Of a DNA stretch of 64,000 bases, positions 8,523 to 18,127 are shown in pieces. The notes beneath the pieces were generated by a model that saw only the letters and a program-made list of their open reading frames with translations, ran no database searches and had not been told where the DNA came from. This stretch comes from Prevotella jejuni. Lineage in GTDB: Bacteria; Bacteroidota; Bacteroidia; Bacteroidales; Bacteroidaceae. Location: NCBI RefSeq assembly GCF_900187995.1, contig NZ_FZNZ01000010.1:1-64000 (forward strand), given 5' to 3'. The translations under genes and the position numbers were made by a program. Within the stretch, counting starts at the first letter, position 1; each line of letters begins with the position of its first letter.

Positions 8523-10829
8523 TTATTTAATGAGCAACTTCTTACCATTACGGATGACAATACCTCTGTGGTTTTTGCCAACAGAGCGACCTGTTAGGTC
8601 GTAAGTGGTAGTGGCGTCTTGTTGAAGAGTCAGACTACTAATACCCGTAGAAGTCTTTTTAACTTCTGTCGGAACGAAGGTTGAGCCACCATCCTTACCC
8701 CCTGTCCAATAAGCGAGGTTGTTATTAGCACGATAGTTGAGGCCGTAGCCCTCTGGATTACAGATGTAGAAACCTGCCTCATCATTAGGACTAACATTCA
8801 AGAACCAGCCACTTGTGTAGCCTATAGGAAGTTCGCTTGCTGACTCAAGGGTAGCGAAGGTGAAGCCACCAGCATTACCCGAGCCCTTTGGAGACGCCGA
8901 CGCAAGCACATGTGTAGGTCCTACTGCCTTATTAATAAGGTGGAATCCGCTGTAAGGGTCACCTGTCAATGCCCAGAGCGCAGCATCCTTGTCAGTGTCA
9001 GACTGGTCTATGAAGTAGACATTCGGAGCGTAGGTTCGTGAAGAGACCCACTTTGGCTGTGAGCTAACCTTTAGGTTATACCAAGTCGTGTCAGTAGCTG
9101 TTGCAACCTTCATCGGACCCGTCCACATGGCGTTAATACGTACGGTGGCAGGGAGAGAGGTAACGGTCTGTGTATCAGAAGATAGTTCTACAAAGTCTCT
9201 GTTGAGGCTTTCGGGAATCGTCACCGCCCCCGTCTTGGCACCATTGACAGCCGTTGAATAAACAAACTTATTGTTGAAATAAACCTCGTAGGTCAAGGTT
9301 GTCTTCGCATCTATGAATATTCCTTCAAGCGAAACATCCCCATCAATCATCTCAGCAGGCAGGGTGAAGGTGCCATCTTCATTGAAACGCTCACGTGGAA
9401 CGAGCTCGTCAACATACTGATAGGTGCCGTGGCTGAGGCTGTCGCCTGTGAGGTTGTAGCCATGACGTACCCTTAAGCCATTGAAGTTGAACCCGTGTTC
9501 GGGCTTCATCTTGATGGTGAAGGGTTGTCCGAATGGTATGCTGAGGTTGTTGAGTTCGGTGTCATCGGCCGCAACAACCTTTCCGTTGAGTGCACCTTGG
9601 GTAATCGTCACATTGTCACCATGCACATTAAGGCGAATGTCCATGGCTCCTCCGCCATTATTAATAATGTGGTTATTAGTCTCGATACTACCTCCTGCAT
9701 CCGAAGAGTTCCAATCCACCTTGTAACGCATGCGGTAGAAACCATGCTGAAGGGTGTCGGGAAGGGTGAAGGCCGGCATGGAGAGTGTGTTACGACCATT
9801 GCCTGAAATCTCCGTACCAGCACTGTTAAAGCCGCTGTTCTCGTCAGATGCGGATAGGAAAGAGTAGGCCATCAGCTCGTTACCAGCGTCAGGAACAATC
9901 TGTCCTGCCTCCACCTTCGGTTCAAAGCGCCCGTTGTTGTTCAGGTCGACATATACATAGCTGTGCATCCAGATGCCCTTGTACTGAACAGCCGGGGTGA
10001 GTGTCTCGCCCGGTTTGGCCCAGAAAGCCCGCTTGCTGAGGTAGGTGTAGGCTGGAGTAGACGACGAGATGTCGCCGTAGACAGCTATGCTTTGGTTGCC
10101 GAGGCTGATACCCTTGAGTCCACGATCAGTTCTTGTGCACTTCTGATCTTTGTTATAATTCATCGGATAGTCCTCACGGTTGGTTGTTGTGAAGGCCTCG
10201 TTGTTCACGACGATATTATCGATATAAGCAAGGAAATCATCTTTAAGACCGTTGGAGTCCTCACAGTCGACTACAACTACAAGACTATGGATGTCAATAC
10301 CACCTGCCCCTTTGACCGGGAAGACCGCATCTACCCACTTGTTAGGCTCTATCTCCTTTGTAGAGAACTCCCAGAACTGCTCTGTATCAGCACTCTGACC
10401 AGGGCGGTCGGTACGTTTTCCGAGTCCGATGAGCATGGTGCGCCCCGCTTTCGGCTTGTGTATCATCACATGAACATACTTAGTTTCCTTGGTCAAAGCG
10501 AAGGGCTGCTTAAGATCTATGCGTGCACCGAATGTGTTTGAACCGTAGCGTGAACGCTGGAAGCCCAACACCTTGTCTGAAGCATTCGGTGTTGACTTCA
10601 ATACATCATCATAGTTTTTATCGATGTTGCTCACCACCTGCACGTTACCTTGCAGTGTTGCGGGCTGTCCGTCATGGCTACGGAAAGGCGACTTCAGCCA
10701 TGTGTCGTAGACACCAATAGCCTGATAGTCTTGGTTCTCGAAGTCTATTCTAACTTCATCTGTGGTCTGTGCGTGAAGTAATGAGCTGCAGAACAATAGG
10801 CCACAAGCTGCTAATATATTCTTTTTCAT
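8523..10829 (-). CDS. Secreted protein with GEVED-like domain and C-terminal sorting-like tail
   Basis: A 768-residue secreted protein of uncertain function. A signal peptide (ILAACGLLFCSSLLHAQ) opens it. The first ~200 residues look like a jelly-roll carbohydrate-binding region; a middle part with YVYVDLNNNGRFEP and MRYKVDW is GEVED-like; the end carries YDLTGRS and IVIRNGKKLLIK, the short C-terminal segment common on secreted Prevotella proteins. It follows the GH29 fucosidase with a ~20-base gap and is probably co-transcribed, so a role in binding or processing the same glycan is likely. ATG at 10829 (MKKNIL) gives the best signal; ATG at 10841 is possible. No catalytic motif was recognised, so an enzyme function is not claimed. 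Confidence 0.8.
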   Translation of the reverse strand: MKKNILAACGLLFCSSLLHAQTTDEVRIDFENQDYQAIGVYDTWLKSPFRSHDGQPATLQGNVQVVSNIDKNYDDVLKSTPNASDKVLGFQRSRYGSNTFGARIDLKQPFALTKETKYVHVMIHKPKAGRTMLIGLGKRTDRPGQSADTEQFWEFSTKEIEPNKWVDAVFPVKGAGGIDIHSLVVVVDCEDSNGLKDDFLAYIDNIVVNNEAFTTTNREDYPMNYNKDQKCTRTDRGLKGISLGNQSIAVYGDISSSTPAYTYLSKRAFWAKPGETLTPAVQYKGIWMHSYVYVDLNNNGRFEPKVEAGQIVPDAGNELMAYSFLSASDENSGFNSAGTEISGNGRNTLSMPAFTLPDTLQHGFYRMRYKVDWNSSDAGGSIETNNHIINNGGGAMDIRLNVHGDNVTITQGALNGKVVAADDTELNNLSIPFGQPFTIKMKPEHGFNFNGLRVRHGYNLTGDSLSHGTYQYVDELVPRERFNEDGTFTLPAEMIDGDVSLEGIFIDAKTTLTYEVYFNNKFVYSTAVNGAKTGAVTIPESLNRDFVELSSDTQTVTSLPATVRINAMWTGPMKVATATDTTWYNLKVSSQPKWVSSRTYAPNVYFIDQSDTDKDAALWALTGDPYSGFHLINKAVGPTHVLASASPKGSGNAGGFTFATLESASELPIGYTSGWFLNVSPNDEAGFYICNPEGYGLNYRANNNLAYWTGGKDGGSTFVPTEVKKTSTGISSLTLQQDATTTYDLTGRSVGKNHRGIVIRNGKKLLIK

Positions 10830-10850
10830 ACTGTTTCTCATGTCAAAGGA

Positions 10851-12380
10851 TTAATAAATGGCAATCTCACTCATAACAGGACAAGCCTTGGCGTCCTTGA
10901 TGTGTATGCGAATAGCACGTGCTTCATAGCCCGAGCCATAGCTGTTTGCGGTGCTCCCATTGAGCGGAATGATGCGCTTATAGCCTATGGTGGTCTGCTT
11001 CACCTTATTGGCAAGTGGCTTCCATGTGCTGCCATCGGTGGTGTACTCAACTGAGAAGCTCTTGACACGTTGCCCAAGTCTGACATACTCTTGTAGTGTC
11101 ACGTAGCGAACAGTCTGTGGGTTGTTCCATTTCAAGGTAAGGGTAACATCCTTTACGTCGTCTTCTGCGGCCCAGTAAGTGTCTGGGTTCTCGTCAATAA
11201 GGTTGTTTGCTGCGTAGGAACGGGTTGCGCCATGTGCACGAGTACTGCTTGCCTCGATAGTAGCCGACTTGGCAAGGTTGGTCTGGAAACGGCTCTTTAG
11301 CATCTTACCGAACTCTTTCAATCGGCTTACTTGGTCTTGTGGGAGTTTACCACTCCTGTCGGGAGGACAGTTAAGGATGAGTGTTGAGTTGCGACCCACT
11401 GTCTCTAAATACATCTGGAACGTGCGTTCTGCCGTCATCGGCTTGCTTTTTTGACTCCAAAACCAGCCAGGGTTCGTAAACTTAGCATCGCTCTCACCAG
11501 GCAACCAGAACCATCCGTTCTCCGTACCATACATACCATTGCGCTCAGGAGCAACGCCGCGATTCTCGTTACACCAGTTGGTCTCGCCTGCCCATCCGTC
11601 TTCGTTACCAATCCAACGGGCCTCACCACCGACACCCCAAAGGATGATGTTCGGGCTAAGCTTGTGTATTGAGTCACGGAGGTTAGGCACGTCATAGTAG
11701 GTGGAACGGTCTATGTGGATGGTTGTGTTCTTACCTCCATAGTAGCCATCACCGCCGTTAGCACCGTCAAACCACATCTCGAACTGGTCTGACCCATACT
11801 TTGCCAACTCAGCACACTGCTTTAAGAAGACGTCCTTCACATAGCTGTCAGTACCGTACTGACCGTTGTTTCTATCCCAAGGCGACACGTAGAAGCCATA
11901 TTTCATGTGTAGTTCTTGTGCTGCTTTGGCAAAGAGTTCGGCAATGTTAACGCCTTGTGCGTTAGGACTCGACGAATGTGATATATTATAATCGGTAGAC
12001 GCTGTGGGCCATAAACAGAAGCCATCATGATGCTTAACGACTGCAATACCACCCTTCATGCCAGCTGCCTGCACAGCCTCCAACCATTGTCTCGGGTCTG
12101 GTTTCTCAGTCGGAGCAAAGCTGTTAGGGCTCTCGTTGCCCTTTCCCCACTCCTCATTAACGTAGGTATTCATGCCATAATGGAAGAAAGCATAGAACTC
12201 TGTCTGCTGCCACTGCCATTGTCTGTCAGAAGGAACAGGGAATACTGGACGCGGCTCGTTCTCTGGGTTCGGAGCAACTTGCGTCTGAAGCGTCATAACG
12301 GTAGGGTTCTGAGCAAAGCTCGTAGCCGTCGCCGTTAGTGCAAGTGCGGTTAGCACACCGTGTAGAAATCGGTTGTTCAT
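10851..12380 (-). CDS. GH29 alpha-L-fucosidase with C-terminal F5/8-type domain
   Basis: A 509-residue secreted alpha-L-fucosidase that removes terminal fucose from host or dietary glycans. Signal peptide 1-23. Catalytic domain from about 50 to 350: KHHDG (116-120), a GFYVSPWDR strand, and EMWFDGANGG, where Asp205 in WFDG is the expected nucleophile of GH29. The last ~140 residues (from about 365) look like a discoidin-like F5/8 type C sugar-binding domain with YWAAEDD and VEYTTDGSTWKP. It is first in a two-gene unit with the GEVED-like protein and sits upstream of SusC/SusD on the same strand, separated by 2.5 kb of repeats. The general acid cannot be assigned by eye. Sequence similarity makes the family call safe; linkage specificity is unknown. 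Confidence 0.93.
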   Translation of the reverse strand: MNNRFLHGVLTALALTATATSFAQNPTVMTLQTQVAPNPENEPRPVFPVPSDRQWQWQQTEFYAFFHYGMNTYVNEEWGKGNESPNSFAPTEKPDPRQWLEAVQAAGMKGGIAVVKHHDGFCLWPTASTDYNISHSSSPNAQGVNIAELFAKAAQELHMKYGFYVSPWDRNNGQYGTDSYVKDVFLKQCAELAKYGSDQFEMWFDGANGGDGYYGGKNTTIHIDRSTYYDVPNLRDSIHKLSPNIILWGVGGEARWIGNEDGWAGETNWCNENRGVAPERNGMYGTENGWFWLPGESDAKFTNPGWFWSQKSKPMTAERTFQMYLETVGRNSTLILNCPPDRSGKLPQDQVSRLKEFGKMLKSRFQTNLAKSATIEASSTRAHGATRSYAANNLIDENPDTYWAAEDDVKDVTLTLKWNNPQTVRYVTLQEYVRLGQRVKSFSVEYTTDGSTWKPLANKVKQTTIGYKRIIPLNGSTANSYGSGYEARAIRIHIKDAKACPVMSEIAIY

Positions 12381-12615
12381 ATTAGGTTTATTAGTTATGC
12401 AGCACCTTGAATGTTACATTTTTATAAGTATTTGATTGACAATGTATAGTTTAGGTAATATCGTCATTGGGAGTAGCTTACATGCCCCCGTGCTGCTGTA
12501 TGAAAACATTAAGCCACTCAAAAGATGTCCGCAAATATACAAATTAATTCTTATATTCGTGTCATTAGGACCATAATTTGTTCAAGGGGACAGCAGCCTT
12601 GCTCCTAACTTAGGC

Positions 12616-12840
12616 GGCCCCTCCCCCAACCCCTCCCCCGTAGGGAGGGGCGTAGTATGTGAGGTTACCCCTACAAGACTGCCATCAAAGAACATAATGA
12701 AGCCTACATCCTTTTTATAGGGGTATCTCGGTGATTACGCCCCTCCCTTCGGGGGAGGGGACGGGGGAGGGGCCTCTAACTTATAGGGGTATCTCGGTGA
12801 TCACGCCCCTCCCTTTGGGGGAGGGGACGGGGGAGGGGCC
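12616..12840. repeat. GC-rich palindromic element with duplicated right arm
   Basis: Left arm 12616-12673 (GGCCCCTCCCCC...GGTTACCCCTA), right arm 12718-12774, and a second right arm 12783-12840 of the same sequence (TAGGGGTATCTCGG...GGGGGAGGGGCC). A partial right arm recurs at 13673-13762. Confidence 0.7.
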
Positions 12841-13003
12841 ACTACTTGCTTTGAATGCTGTGTGTTCTGTTCTTCTGTGTTTTTCTGTGAGAAATAGAAC
12901 GCACCCTCTGTGAGAAATAATGCTGATTATATCTTCAGAAACTGTAAGGATATTTCGCTAATCACTCTCTTCTCTTTTCGAGGAAACGCTGTTCATGGTT
13001 GGA

Positions 13004-13091
13004 GAAGACGCCCTTCAAGGGTCGAGAACATGCCTTTCAAGGGGCAAGAAGACGCCCTTCTTGATGCTTGAAGAGGCCTTTCTTTAATGCT
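13004..13091. repeat. 22 bp tandem array, GAACATGCCCTTC family, copy 2
   Basis: Four units of exactly 22 bp starting at 13004, 13026, 13048 and 13070, opening GAAGACGCCCTTC, GAACATGCCTTTC, GAAGACGCCCTTC and GAAGAGGCCTTTC, each followed by nine variable bases. It follows a TCTGTG arm, as copies 3 and 5 do. Confidence 0.75.
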
Positions 13092-13223
13092 GTTTATAAC
13101 CTTTTGATTTCGTGTGGGTTATAAGCTTGCTTCTTGTCGGTGTGGCGGTGGTTTGTAGGTGGACTTTTATAAGGATGGTGTAAAGAAATTTCCAAACTTC
13201 TAAAGACTGCTAATTTGTCGAAA

Positions 13224-13660
13224 GACTACGAATTACTCGAATGGCACTAATGCTGGATGGGACGTAAGAATACAACCTTTAATGTACGAGACTACGAATT
13301 ACACGAATGGCACTAATGCTGGATGGGACGAAAGAATACAACCTTTAATGTACGAGACTACGAATTACTCGAATGGTACTAATGTTGGGTATGAGGAAAG
13401 AATATAGTCTTGAAAATGGAAGACTACGAATTACTCGAATGGTACTAATGCTGGGTATGAAGAAAGAACATAGTCTTGAAAATGGAAGACTACGAATTAC
13501 TCGAATGGCACTAATGCTGGATGGGACGTAAACACATAGTCTTGAAAATAGAAGACTACGAATTACTCGAATGGCACGAATGCTGGATGGGACGAAAGCA
13601 CATAGTCTTGAAAATAGAAGACTACGAATTACACGAATGGAGCGAATATGAGTTACGAGG
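13224..13660. repeat. 66 bp tandem repeat, about 6.6 units
   Basis: GACTACGAATTAC recurs at 13224, 13290, 13356, 13422, 13488, 13554 and 13620, exactly 66 bases apart each time. Units differ at scattered positions. The last two units lack a TAA present in the earlier ones (CACGAATGC in place of CACTAATGC), so a frame opens there by chance. Confidence 0.85.
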
Positions 13661-13831
13661 ATACTTGTGTGGGGGTATCTCGGTGATTACGCCCCTCCCT
13701 GCGGGGGAGGGGACGAGGGAGGGGCCAGCTGGGGAGGGGGGAGGGGCCAGCTGTTGTTTGTTGAGGGCCAGCTGGTTATACGCTTTCTTGGCAGTACTTA
13801 GCCTCCTTTTCATTATATATACACAATGGGA

Positions 13832-13874
13832 AAGGCTGCAGCAAGATAGGGTGGACCTAAGATGCTGCAGCCTT
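13832..13874 (-). terminator. Terminator hairpin of the TonB receptor operon
   Basis: AAGGCTGCAGCA pairs with TGCTGCAGCCTT around an inner AGG/CCT pair. On the minus strand it lies downstream of the stop at 14020, beyond the duplicated gene tail. The T-tract after it is modest, so it is a probable rather than certain terminator. Confidence 0.5.
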
Positions 13875-13924
13875 ATTATCCTTTTTGTGTGTTGTTCTTT
13901 TACCTTGTTGACTATTTACTCATG

Positions 13925-14005
13925 TTGTTATCACTTTATTGCGTTGCCCTTCTCATCCTTTCTTGATAGCGAGGCAACCTTGACTTCAAAGTCGGCAGTG
14001 GTGTT
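13925..14005 (-). pseudogene. Duplicated 3' end of the DUF4876-like gene
   Basis: Bases 13925-14005 repeat 14014-14094 with about three mismatches at an offset of 89 bases. The second block is the coding end of the neighbouring lipoprotein gene (last ~25 codons and stop), so the first block is a spare gene tail lying downstream. It probably arose by tandem duplication. Confidence 0.75.
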
Positions 14006-14019
14006 TACTCACCTTGTTA

Positions 14020-15099
14020 TCACTTTATTGGGTTGCCTTTTTCATCCTTTCTTGATAGCGAGGCAACCTTGACTTCAAAGTCGGCAGTGGTGTTGTTGTC
14101 GTCAACAAACTTCTTTCCATCCCACTTTCTCACCAGGGCTAAGCCTGAAGAGATAGGGTAGTCGCTTTGTTTAAGGCCAGAGAATGAGTTGTCGGTAACG
14201 GCATTGTAGCCCCTGTCTAACTTGCTTGGACGCATTTGGAACATACGACGTGGACAGATGGTGATGCAGTCGATGACGCACTCTAAGGGTACTTCTATGG
14301 CATAGAAATCGCCGTGAGCACTACTGGTGACAGTGATATAATGCAGATAACCTTTACTATCCTTTGTTTCGGCATAGTTCTTCTTGAATTCCTCTGGTGT
14401 CCAAGGGAGTTTTATCAAGGCTATACCGTTGCTTTCAGACACACGAGAGAAGTCATAAGAAGGTCCGATATTACCGCTGGCGTCGGTAGATGTGAGGATA
14501 GCACACATATCAGGTACGTTCGGATTGTTCTTCTGTCCGGGGTCATAGTTGATGTTTGTCCATTCAAAGTCGGCTTTGCTCAAATCTAAGAAGGCATTTA
14601 GACCGCCATACATGCTTAAGTCCTCACCCTCTAACTCGGCTTCGAAGCTAGCTTTATGGTCGATGGCATACTTTGCGACGATGATGGTCTGGCCCGGTTT
14701 GACAGGATAGTCATTGCCCTTGCCAGGGAAGTAAGAGATACCAGAAGCACCATAGTAGCGATTGACGAAATCGTCTTTTGGTGCGAACTGAATGGCTTTG
14801 CTTGGGTCGATAGCATTGACACACAAGGCCAGACCGTCAAGATATTTCACCTCATCCGTAGGGTTGAAGATGGTAATATACTGGTCGTCATTGTACATCT
14901 GGTTCATATTCTTCATTCCCCAAGCACGTACATCACGATACCAATAGTGGCCTACATAGAACACTTCCTTTATGATTAAGTGGTCTAACTTAGTCTTAGA
15001 TGTTGATTGCTTGACGGGCATCTCGTTACGTGTACAGCTACTCATCGCTAAAAGCATTAGGCCGATGAGCAGGCACGCAGCTATCTTCTTTTGTATCAT
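14020..15099 (-). CDS. DUF4876-like surface lipoprotein
   Basis: A 359-residue lipoprotein: signal MIQKKIAACLLIGLMLL ending in the lipobox AMSSC (Cys22). The segments IIKEVFYVGHYWY, DQYITIFNPTDEVKYLDGLALC and NRYYGASGISYFPGKG match the pattern of DUF4876 proteins, in which a lamin-tail-like fold reads 'NxSDxVxYLDGL'. The function of the family is not known to me. It is the last gene of a minus-strand set starting with a TonB-dependent receptor, with a 132-base gap to the gene before it, so a role as an accessory surface binder of that uptake system is inferred. Its last 25 codons are duplicated downstream at 13925-14005. Confidence 0.75.
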   Translation of the reverse strand: MIQKKIAACLLIGLMLLAMSSCTRNEMPVKQSTSKTKLDHLIIKEVFYVGHYWYRDVRAWGMKNMNQMYNDDQYITIFNPTDEVKYLDGLALCVNAIDPSKAIQFAPKDDFVNRYYGASGISYFPGKGNDYPVKPGQTIIVAKYAIDHKASFEAELEGEDLSMYGGLNAFLDLSKADFEWTNINYDPGQKNNPNVPDMCAILTSTDASGNIGPSYDFSRVSESNGIALIKLPWTPEEFKKNYAETKDSKGYLHYITVTSSAHGDFYAIEVPLECVIDCITICPRRMFQMRPSKLDRGYNAVTDNSFSGLKQSDYPISSGLALVRKWDGKKFVDDNNTTADFEVKVASLSRKDEKGNPIK

Positions 15100-15231
15100 T
15101 TGTTTTCTTCTTTATATGTTTATATAATTGTGAGCAGTGGGAGGGACGGTTGTCACGAAGGGAAAAGATTGTGAGTTACAGACGTCGTGTTACTTCCTTA
15201 TCGTCGAGACCACCCACTCCCGCTGTCTATG

Positions 15232-16638
15232 TTACAGGAACCAGTTGCCGAAACCAGAGCCACCACCAATGCCGTGGGTCTGTACATTCTGCGAAGCCTC
15301 CAATGCATCTAATGGTGACAGGCCTATCTCATGTCCTAAATAGAAATAGAGAGGGTCGTTCGGGTCGATGGTTGTTGGGTCAGTATCAAAGCTACTGCAG
15401 AAGACTTTGATAGGAATATTAAAGCGGAAGAGCTCCTTCCATTCGGAGTCAGCGCCATACTCCTTCGGTTCATCGGGATTGTAAGCCTCTGAACAGATGT
15501 AGGGACTACGGAAGACGTAGGTGGAGTGGCGGCTAAGATACTCATCCTTCGGTATCAGTGCCTTCTTTCCTTTCGGACACTTCATCACCCTAACCGATAG
15601 ATAAAACTTAGGTAAGAGATAAGACGGACGTGTGTAATGACCCGTCTCACCCGTAGCTGGGTCCAAGCGACGTGTTATCTCTAATGGCCACTCCTCATGG
15701 AGAGCATCGTTCTCGTCGGCTTCAATGTCGAAATTAAAGTGCCCCTTCAGTCCAACACGGTCCTGGTCGTAGGGAGCAACAGCCCAGTCAGCATCCTCAC
15801 GGGTCAACGGCGGCAGTAGACGTTGGTTGAATAACTCACGCGCACCATCGGCCATTGCGTTATGAATCCACGTGTCTCGGTAGGTATATTCAAATATCTT
15901 CGGTGTGCGTTCGGCTCTTTCTTTCCACGTAGTCGTATTTGCGAAGAATGGTGAAGGTACTGGTGTTGTGTCTATCGTACCGCCTTTCTTCCAGTCACCA
16001 AACTTGTTCTTCTTCGGTTTCCACGTACCACGGCAGTCCATCACCTCGTAAGGATTACCCTTGTCGTCGACCTCGCTCACCGTAAAGAATATCTGATACT
16101 CATCAGAGTGGTCGAGGATATCATCGTTCATCAGCTTTCCCTCCTTATTAAAGAAGTAGAGGCAGAGTCCCCAACGCTTTAGTTTTCCACCGATGATGCG
16201 GATGTAGTCGGGGCCAGTCTTGCCATCGCTCTGTTCAAGATACGTCACTGTGCTCTGGCGTTGCACCTCAACAGTAGGCCACTTAGCCGTGTTGTTGCGA
16301 ATGATAACGAACTCCTCCTGCTTCCAAGGGGCGTTATGGTAAACGAAATTACCGTGCATCATACCGTCACCGTGGGAGTGTCCCTCCTTAAACATAGCCA
16401 GACACGTAGCCCAACCATTGAAGGCTCCGTCTGGATCAGGGTTGTTTACCTGCTCAGAGACCTTTATCTTCGACAGACTATCTACATATCTGTCAGCGCC
16501 ACTACGTGCTAATCCCTTACTCTCTAAGGGGTTCTCGTTATAATCAACATGTACATTGCCAAAGACAAAGTCGTCGCATGAGGCGAAGACAACGGCAAGG
16601 CATGATAATAAAAGGATATTTTTAACTATCTTATTCAT
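15232..16638 (-). CDS. Large lipoprotein with His-rich GHSHG loop
   Basis: A 468-residue lipoprotein (lipobox VFASC, Cys21, followed by DDF, a surface-export type start). Near the N-terminus it has GHSHGDGMMHG (86-96), a possible metal or heme-binding loop. It is a distant paralog of the protein encoded just upstream (16654-18111): both share a P(K/E)(I/V)F-Y-YRDT segment, then ELF/KLF, then DR(V/L)G(L/F)KG and a (Y)LSVRV strand. Gap to the upstream gene is 15 bases, so they are surely co-transcribed behind the TonB receptor. I do not recognise a named family. Inference: a surface-exposed ligand-capture partner of the receptor. Confidence 0.7.
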   Translation of the reverse strand: MNKIVKNILLLSCLAVVFASCDDFVFGNVHVDYNENPLESKGLARSGADRYVDSLSKIKVSEQVNNPDPDGAFNGWATCLAMFKEGHSHGDGMMHGNFVYHNAPWKQEEFVIIRNNTAKWPTVEVQRQSTVTYLEQSDGKTGPDYIRIIGGKLKRWGLCLYFFNKEGKLMNDDILDHSDEYQIFFTVSEVDDKGNPYEVMDCRGTWKPKKNKFGDWKKGGTIDTTPVPSPFFANTTTWKERAERTPKIFEYTYRDTWIHNAMADGARELFNQRLLPPLTREDADWAVAPYDQDRVGLKGHFNFDIEADENDALHEEWPLEITRRLDPATGETGHYTRPSYLLPKFYLSVRVMKCPKGKKALIPKDEYLSRHSTYVFRSPYICSEAYNPDEPKEYGADSEWKELFRFNIPIKVFCSSFDTDPTTIDPNDPLYFYLGHEIGLSPLDALEASQNVQTHGIGGGSGFGNWFL

Positions 16639-16653
16639 GTTTCCAATTCGTTA

Positions 16654-18111
16654 TTACATCAATACTACGTTCTGTCTGTACTGTGTGAAGAAGTCTTGTG
16701 GACGTGTTAGCATACGCCAGAGCTGTGCCTTGTTGGCAGCAGGATAGAATCGCTTAACATCCTCAAAACACTTGTCTTCACCGTCCTTGGTATTGGCTAT
16801 CACACGAACAGACAGTGGATAGTCGATATCGAAGCTGTCCCAACCGGGTTGTAACTGGTTGAAGTCCCATAGGAAACTATGCTCGCTATTGTTTGTATTG
16901 CAGTACTTTGCAGGCTTTTCCGACTCTCCTACGTGCTGCTGTCCTTTGTTGAGAATATGACAGATGCGCACCTGCAGTTGGAAAGCAATGTCTGACTTGT
17001 GGAACTGCATGACGCCCTTAAAGCCCAAGCGGTCTAAGTCTGAGCCAACGTCTAAGCTGCGTTTCTGATGCAGCAGACCCACAGTATGACCATAACGCTG
17101 GCGTGGTGCCTCGGTATCTGGGTCGGTGAAGTCATCGTTATAAGCCTCTGTAAAGAGTTTTCCGAGTTCCTCCTCCACTGGATCAGTGTCTCTATACTCG
17201 TATGTAAAGACCTCAGGTGTAATCTTATTCAGCTCCATTGGATCAATAGTCTTGTAGAGATGATAAGTCTTCCCACCAAAGGTAAAAGGCTGCAAAGCCT
17301 CTGGCTTACCCGATACCTCAATCGCTCTCCAAGCCAGTTCACTGTTAAATGGCACCTGGTTAAGGCCGAACGTGTAGCCGTCAGGCACATAGATGTTAGA
17401 TGTAGAGAACTTTGTAGCTGCTTCCATAGCTCCCCCTTGCTCCTTGAAGGTGTATCGGTCATAATAAGTAGGTATTGAAGCCAATGAGCGAGGATAGGCC
17501 ATTTGCATCCCTTGAACCGCTTTCTCGTGTCCAGAGGAGGTACTATCAGCCACCAACTTGTCTAAGGAAGCGTTGCCAATACCGAAGAAGTGTTGGTGAA
17601 CAAGGAGTGTTGCGTTGTCTTCATCAGGCACGTTATACCCTTCCTTGTCCTTCATGAAGGGATAACCAGAGAACTGATGATTGATGAGCATACCGTTCTG
17701 ATCGTAGTACTTCAGCTCCAATCCATAGTAAATATCATCTGATGCAATCACGTCAAAGCAGTCGCGTTCGGTCGTGATGGTCATCTGTCCGTCGTCATCC
17801 TTGGCTATATCAATCTCTTGCATGACTGGTATAGAGGTCGAACTACTGACGAGGTGATAGGTGTTATAGGCTTGAATAGAGTCGTTTCCATCAGGTCCTA
17901 CACCAATCATCCCGCCCTTATAGCCCATTCTCAAGATGGCATGAACGGCATAGATCTGCTCATGTCCCTTCACATCTCGCTCTATAGAGGAAGGAGGGGC
18001 TTGTATTATCTTCTTGAAGAAATCGTCAACTTGGTCGTTAGAGCAACTCCCGAAGACGAGTCCTACCGCTGCTGTGGCAAGTATGAGGCGTATGTCTTTA
18101 TATAGTTTCAT
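16654..18111 (-). CDS. Large lipoprotein, paralog of its operon neighbour
   Basis: A 485-residue lipoprotein with signal MKLYKDIRLILATAAVGLVF and lipobox FGSC (Cys23), followed by SNDQVDD. In place of the GHSHG loop of its paralog it has MGYKGGMIGVGPDG (62-75), and it also carries HQHFFGIG in the middle. Shared blocks with the 15232-16638 protein are FTYEYRDT, DRLGFKGVMQF and YPLSVRVIA. The gene starts 16 bases after the TonB receptor stop. No named family recognised; a substrate-capture role is inferred from position and surface-lipoprotein signal. Confidence 0.7.
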   Translation of the reverse strand: MKLYKDIRLILATAAVGLVFGSCSNDQVDDFFKKIIQAPPSSIERDVKGHEQIYAVHAILRMGYKGGMIGVGPDGNDSIQAYNTYHLVSSSTSIPVMQEIDIAKDDDGQMTITTERDCFDVIASDDIYYGLELKYYDQNGMLINHQFSGYPFMKDKEGYNVPDEDNATLLVHQHFFGIGNASLDKLVADSTSSGHEKAVQGMQMAYPRSLASIPTYYDRYTFKEQGGAMEAATKFSTSNIYVPDGYTFGLNQVPFNSELAWRAIEVSGKPEALQPFTFGGKTYHLYKTIDPMELNKITPEVFTYEYRDTDPVEEELGKLFTEAYNDDFTDPDTEAPRQRYGHTVGLLHQKRSLDVGSDLDRLGFKGVMQFHKSDIAFQLQVRICHILNKGQQHVGESEKPAKYCNTNNSEHSFLWDFNQLQPGWDSFDIDYPLSVRVIANTKDGEDKCFEDVKRFYPAANKAQLWRMLTRPQDFFTQYRQNVVLM

Positions 18112-18127
18112 ATTCTTTTTCAGCTAA

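Larger units (their letters stand above)
12381..13675. repeat. Noncoding repeat region upstream of the fucosidase
   Basis: No real gene. Bases 12381-12600 are AT-rich and should hold the fucosidase promoter; TATATTTG occurs on the minus strand at 12539-12532 but without a well-spaced TTG. Then follow GC-rich arms (12616-12673, 12718-12774, 12783-12840), a TCTGTG arm (about 12855-12900), a 22 bp array (13004-13091), and a 66 bp tandem array (13224-13660). Confidence 0.65.

Noticed and set aside
13521..14072. 183-residue plus-strand ORF over the 66 bp repeats
   Set aside because: It is the chance opening of two repeat units joined to a GC-rich arm and to the reverse strand of the duplicated gene tail; no start signal or family.
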